Part shown: positions 14,676-17,767 of the stretch, in pieces
Position numbering within the stretch: the stretch's first letter is position 1
How the letters are laid out: every line of letters begins with the position of its first letter
Notes under the pieces: generated by a model
What the model saw: only the letters and a program-made list of their open reading frames with translations
Told to the model about the DNA's origin: nothing
The model's database searches: none
Made by a program: the position numbers and the translations under genes
Assembly: GCA_023091735.1 (NCBI GenBank)
Contig: JALKBU010001047.1
Location: 1 to 17,767 of the forward strand
Length of the DNA stretch: 17,767 nucleotides
Reading direction: 5' to 3'
Source of the DNA: Trichomonas tenax
Taxonomy: Eukaryota; Parabasalia; Trichomonadida; Trichomonadidae

Positions 14676-15352
14676 CTACTTCAATCCATATTCCACAGAC
14701 CGCCTTTTGCTTTCTTGTTTTCGATATTTTTTCATGTCAAGCAAGAGGGGCAACCACTCAAACCAGGCAGACAGGGCAGCCTTGCCGAAGGCAGCCCTCC
14801 GATCGAGCTCGATTCAGACACTGACTTCTTAGTCTAAATCAACAACAGCACCCCAGTAAGCAGCACAATGCATACTGGAGCCCCAGAGAGAAGTTGTAAT
14901 GGTGATAACAGTATCTCTTTAGGCGACTTAGCTTACGACTTTTCACCTCATTTTTAGGTCCTTGGCTTCCGAGTCCAATCCTAGGAGTATTCTGAATGCA
15001 TACAACACATAATACACTCAAGTGTAATACCTCATTCCAACATGGAACCATCTTGTCATATGAAAAATTGAAGAAATTTGAAATTACGTCAAAAGTCATA
15101 ATTTCACCAAATAAATTGGATATACAGATACTATAGGCAACTTGCAGACCATTAATACCAAATTCACCCGAAATTGACACATCGATCTAAAATATGAGAT
15201 TCAATTTTCGGGAATTCCGGCTCATTCACAGCACCTTCATGACCTTCCAGTGATACATCTGAGGTCCACAAACCCTGAATTCCCTCAAAGTTGGGAGATC
15301 CCCTACCAACCACAAATCGCCACGAAATCCACCCACAGACCATAAAAAACAC
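14676..15352 (-). pseudogene. Multi-frameshift gene remnant, minus strand
   Basis: Protein-like sequence continues on the minus strand through several frames. 15352-15164: VCGWISWRFVVGRGSPNFEG, then IQGLWTSDVSLEGHEG and PEFPKIESHILDR, ending TGA. 15180-14839, with a GTG but no ATG at its beginning: GEFGINGLQVAYSICISNLF and NFSYDKMVPCWNEVLHLSVL, then a basic stretch. 14918-14829: DTVITITTSLWGSSMHCAAY, WGAVVDLD. 14813-14676: DRRAAFGKAALSAWFEWLPL and MKKYRKQESKRRSVEYGLK, ending TAG, with TTTAAAA close by. The overlaps fit one gene broken by at least three indels or stops, though two remnants side by side are possible. The DNA is clearly GC-richer than its surroundings. I do not recognise the product. 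A plus-strand reading at 14745-14834 (…SPPIELDSDTDFLV) is a competing interpretation for the last part. Confidence 0.45.
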
Positions 15353-15931
15353 GACATCTCCACTAGATGGAGACTACACACAAGCAATATGAACCAAAGA
15401 GACGCACAAACACTCGCCTTTCCGAAGAGAGTGATATTCTAAAATTATTTCCAAAAAAAAAGAAAAAAAGCTTTTTATCACGATAAAATGGGTTTAAGAT
15501 TGCTTTAAATAGAGCTTTTTAATTGATAAAATATAATTTGAAAATTTGACCCTTTTTAGAGGAAAATATTCAATGATTTTATAAGACTCTGTAAAATTTA
15601 AAATAAGATGGATTCACATAATATTTAAACAAGCATAAGTTTAGTAAGAACATTTATAATGCTAAAATGCTGATGGAATCGACAAATCTTTAACATCTTG
15701 ACGAAAAAAGAATTGCTACAAACAAAATTCTGTATATTAATAGTACTTCACGCACCTATAACATTGGAAGAATGAAAATTTGATGTTATCGCATATTTTT
15801 AGGAAAAAAGGCGAAATATTGTTGTGATTGGAAACGTTTTTCGATAATTAAGCGGTAAGAATATGCAGGTATTGTTGATATATGGATAAGCTAGAGCTTT
15901 CTGGTATTATTATTTCTACATATTTTTGTAA
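15353..15931. other. Intergenic; GC-richer to about 15430, then AT-rich
   Basis: The first 75 bases keep the GC-richer composition of the remnant to the left and may be its 5' part. From about 15440 on it is A/T runs without readable frames. I see no RNA gene. Confidence 0.4.
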
Positions 15932-16648
15932 TGGTTTGGAGATCTGAAGCAAATCTTTTCAGAACTTTGTACGTTAAGTTGCCCTAAAAGTCAATTTCGA
16001 CGTAGTTGTAAACAGTTTGAAGTTCTTGTCAAGAACATTGAAAATTGTGAAGCTGATCCAAAACAAGTTGATGAAACAGCAAATGCTGTTATTGTCAAAA
16101 TCGATGACGCTATTGTTGATGAAGCTACACCTACCAATGTTATCAAGCTTCAGAATGCTAAGGACAGACTCTGCGATGCTGCTGATGCATGATTATCTAA
16201 TATAGAGCTTGATGGACAACTTTCTGACAAGCAAGAACTTGAGTCAGAACTAGGTCTTGAAGATAAGTCTGGTGAACATGATGGGTGATGAACTCGAATC
16301 TATCACAGAGGAGCATCAACTAACATCCTAGAACTAGGCGCACTCCTACAGTTCATGGCCGAAGCTAAGGAGCACATCGCACAGACAGAGAAGCTTTTCG
16401 CTCCACTTAAGGAGAACTTCGATGCTTTGGATAAGTTCGAGTATTCAATCGATCCAAAGGATACGGATGTTTTGACATCAGAGCACCCAAAATTTCAACT
16501 AGATCTCCAAAACATCGAAAATTCAAATCTTTACAGATCTGTTGGCATTTTTCTTGAAGCTTACAATGCGCTGGATAGAGCCTTGCAGCACACTGTCATA
16601 AGTTCCAGAAGCACGCAATCTTATAAAAAACTCATGAAAATGTTTTAA
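15932..16648 (+). pseudogene. Decayed gene for a helical/coiled-coil (possibly cytoskeletal) protein
   Basis: One frame from 15932 reads GDLKQIFSELCTLSCPKSQF, RRSCKQFEVLVKNIENCEAD and further helical sequence to AKDRLCDAADA, meets TGA at 16190-16192, continues LSNIELDGQLSDKQELESEL, and meets a second TGA at 16286-16288. A +1 frame carries DELESITEEHQ from 16287. The original frame then resumes near 16331 with GALLQFMAEAKEHIAQTEKL and runs to TAA at 16646-16648 (TAAAAA). So two stops and two frame changes break an otherwise continuous product of about 238 codons. Gln/Glu/Leu/Ala content and helix periodicity suggest a spectrin- or actinin-like rod, and AAG, GAG, AAC and TTC codons suggest a formerly strongly expressed gene. 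The ATG at 16355 alone gives 97 aa but has no initiator nearby. Confidence 0.65.
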
Positions 16649-17242
16649 AAATTTCAGAAATTGGCAAAGCAACATCAAATACTCAATGTTCAGCAGAATA
16701 AAATGTGTAAAATTCAGAGTTTTCCATTATTTTTGATCAGATCTTGATCTGATTAGTAACAAAAATTAATTAAAACGTTTACCATATGCTAGATAGTTAA
16801 TCAGGATGCTAATAGCCGATTTACATTACAACTTATTATACTATCCCTCTTTATTCATTACTACCCCTTAAATAAATGTTACTTTTATTTTCCAAAAAAT
16901 CTTATTACTGTGTCATTTTTTACTTCCCAAGTCATAATAATCTCTCAAAACGATATCCTTATTATTTCTATCTCAAAAAGACTATTCTCCATTTGAAAAA
17001 TACCATTTTACATGTCAATTTGTCAAATTATTCAAAGGAATTTTAGAAAAACAAGCTCAAAACTCAGTTCTGACTTCTTAAACACCTTCTGGAGTCTATT
17101 TCTCACCTATTGTTTTGTTATTCCATTATACTAAATTGATGTGTAAAAAAATGATGAAGCCGAAAGTTGAGAGAACTCATTGAAATATTATGTGAGATTC
17201 ATTCAAATTATTTGGTCATATTAGATTCAAATATTGCACATT
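16649..17242. other. AT-rich intergenic DNA with a short palindrome
   Basis: No gene seen. ATCAGATC-TT-GATCTGAT at 16736-16753 is a perfect 8-bp inverted repeat with a two-base loop, about 90 bases after the decayed gene. The rest is A/T-rich with T-rich patches. Confidence 0.45.
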
Positions 17243-17479
17243 TTAATATGATTGCTGGACAAATCCAATTATCGTGTTTTGTAAAATGTCAGATTTGTCA
17301 GAAATAGAGTTGGTGCACAGCTTACAAAAAGTGTCATTTTGCAATGGGTCATCTAGACAGAGCTTCGAAAGTGCTTGAAGGCATGCACGGCCTTCACGAT
17401 ACTTAGATGTTATACTTGATGTCCCAGTGCATGATTCGCACTCTTCGACACTGGCGGTGCCACTGAGGTCTGCACGACA
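17243..17479 (-). pseudogene. Cys-rich C-terminal gene remnant, minus strand
   Basis: The minus-strand frame is open for 78 codons from 17479 (just after TAG) to TAA at 17245-17243, which forms TAAAA. It reads CRADLSGTASVEECESCTGT, SSITSKYREGRACLQALSKL, CLDDPLQNDTFCKLCTNSIS and ends IIGFVQQSY. Cysteines occur in pairs (CESC, FCKLC) among helical residues, an orderly protein-like pattern. There is no Met in the frame and the codons upstream of the TAG (KGDSGLAPKE) also read sensibly, so a longer gene was probably truncated by this stop. Plus-strand frames over the same DNA exist but are shorter or shifted. Family unknown; zinc binding is possible. Confidence 0.5.
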
Positions 17480-17767
17480 CTACTCTTTAGGCGCCAAGCC
17501 TGAGTCTCCCTTATCGAAAAAATCTTTCTTTTAATTTTATTACACCATCTTATTTTGTCTCTGATTATTTTAAACATAACTTCTTTATTTCACATTATTA
17601 GAATCCCTAATTTATTTTTATTTTCACTTTTCGATTTTATATTTTTTTTAAACAGTAAGTTATTTAAATTTTGAATGATAATTACATTTATACTAGCAAT
17701 AAGTAATCTCTTTCCAAATTTATAACCTCTCTAATATTTCAATTCGCCCATATTTTTAAAAATTCAC
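17480..17767. other. Right-edge AT-rich DNA
   Basis: The first 35 bases continue the frame of the Cys-rich remnant beyond its TAG. After that only T-rich sequence, with no gene or motif I can support. Confidence 0.45.

Noticed and set aside
17344..17534. Plus-strand gene starting MGHLDRASKV with GTGTCATTTT 8-10 nt upstream
   Set aside because: Stops after 20 codons, and the protein-like continuation needs a frame change; the minus-strand frame over the same DNA is continuous for 78 codons.
1..17767. tRNA, rRNA, snRNA or CRISPR array
   Set aside because: No B-box-like GGTTCRANNCC with a cloverleaf, no rRNA-like conserved block and no regularly spaced repeats were seen on reading; a covariance-model scan would be decisive.

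Overview
The window looks like nuclear DNA of a trichomonad protist (Parabasalia, Tritrichomonas/Trichomonas-like). It is very AT-rich between genes and the readable genes are single uninterrupted frames. Starts are often preceded within about 8-30 nt by TCACTT-type initiators, like the Trichomonas vaginalis Inr. Several stop codons are part of, or closely followed by, a TAAA polyadenylation-type signal. The gene families also fit: an intracellular BTB plus discoidin (F5/8-type) protein, a Rab ending in CC, a MatE transporter and a DP cell-cycle factor. Species cannot be fixed from the window alone.

Layout. 1-490: the C-terminal end of a + strand reading frame entering from the left edge, a cluster of three AAAAGTGAC boxes with one E2F-type site, and a possible 54-aa gene. 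1188-1871 (+): a DP-type transcription factor. 2272-2505 (-): a small His/Asn/Gln-rich protein. 2941-4422 (-): a MatE-family transporter with codon use unlike its neighbours. 4846-6242 (+): an unrecognised helical protein that looks broken, with coding-like sequence moving through three frames and then an in-frame TAG. 6675-7268 (+) and 7306-7953 (-): a Rab GTPase converging on an ERD2/KDEL-receptor homologue, two parts of the secretory machinery sharing a 37-bp intergenic gap. 8057-9487 (+): BTB-BACK-discoidin protein. 9969-10868 (+) and 10904-13396 (-): a coiled-coil protein converging on an importin-beta-like karyopherin.

Right part, 13.5-17.5 kb: no intact long gene. Reading all frames shows at least six decayed coding remnants on both strands (13509-13754, 14190-14402, 14490-14651, 14676-15352, 15932-16648, 17243-17479), most with in-frame stops, frameshifts or no start. 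This is a gene graveyard, possibly partly from mobile elements.

No operon logic is expected: genes lie on both strands with their own start-proximal motifs. The main points for a second look are a recurring GTGACA motif just upstream of several ATGs, the altered ligand pocket of the KDEL receptor homologue, the broken gene at 4846-6242 and the pseudogene array. I found no complete novel multi-gene system, and no tRNA, rRNA or CRISPR array. Three start codons were moved to a downstream ATG because the longer frames open with GTG or TTG: the Rab gene to 6675, the karyopherin to 13396 and the second part of the broken gene to 5166.
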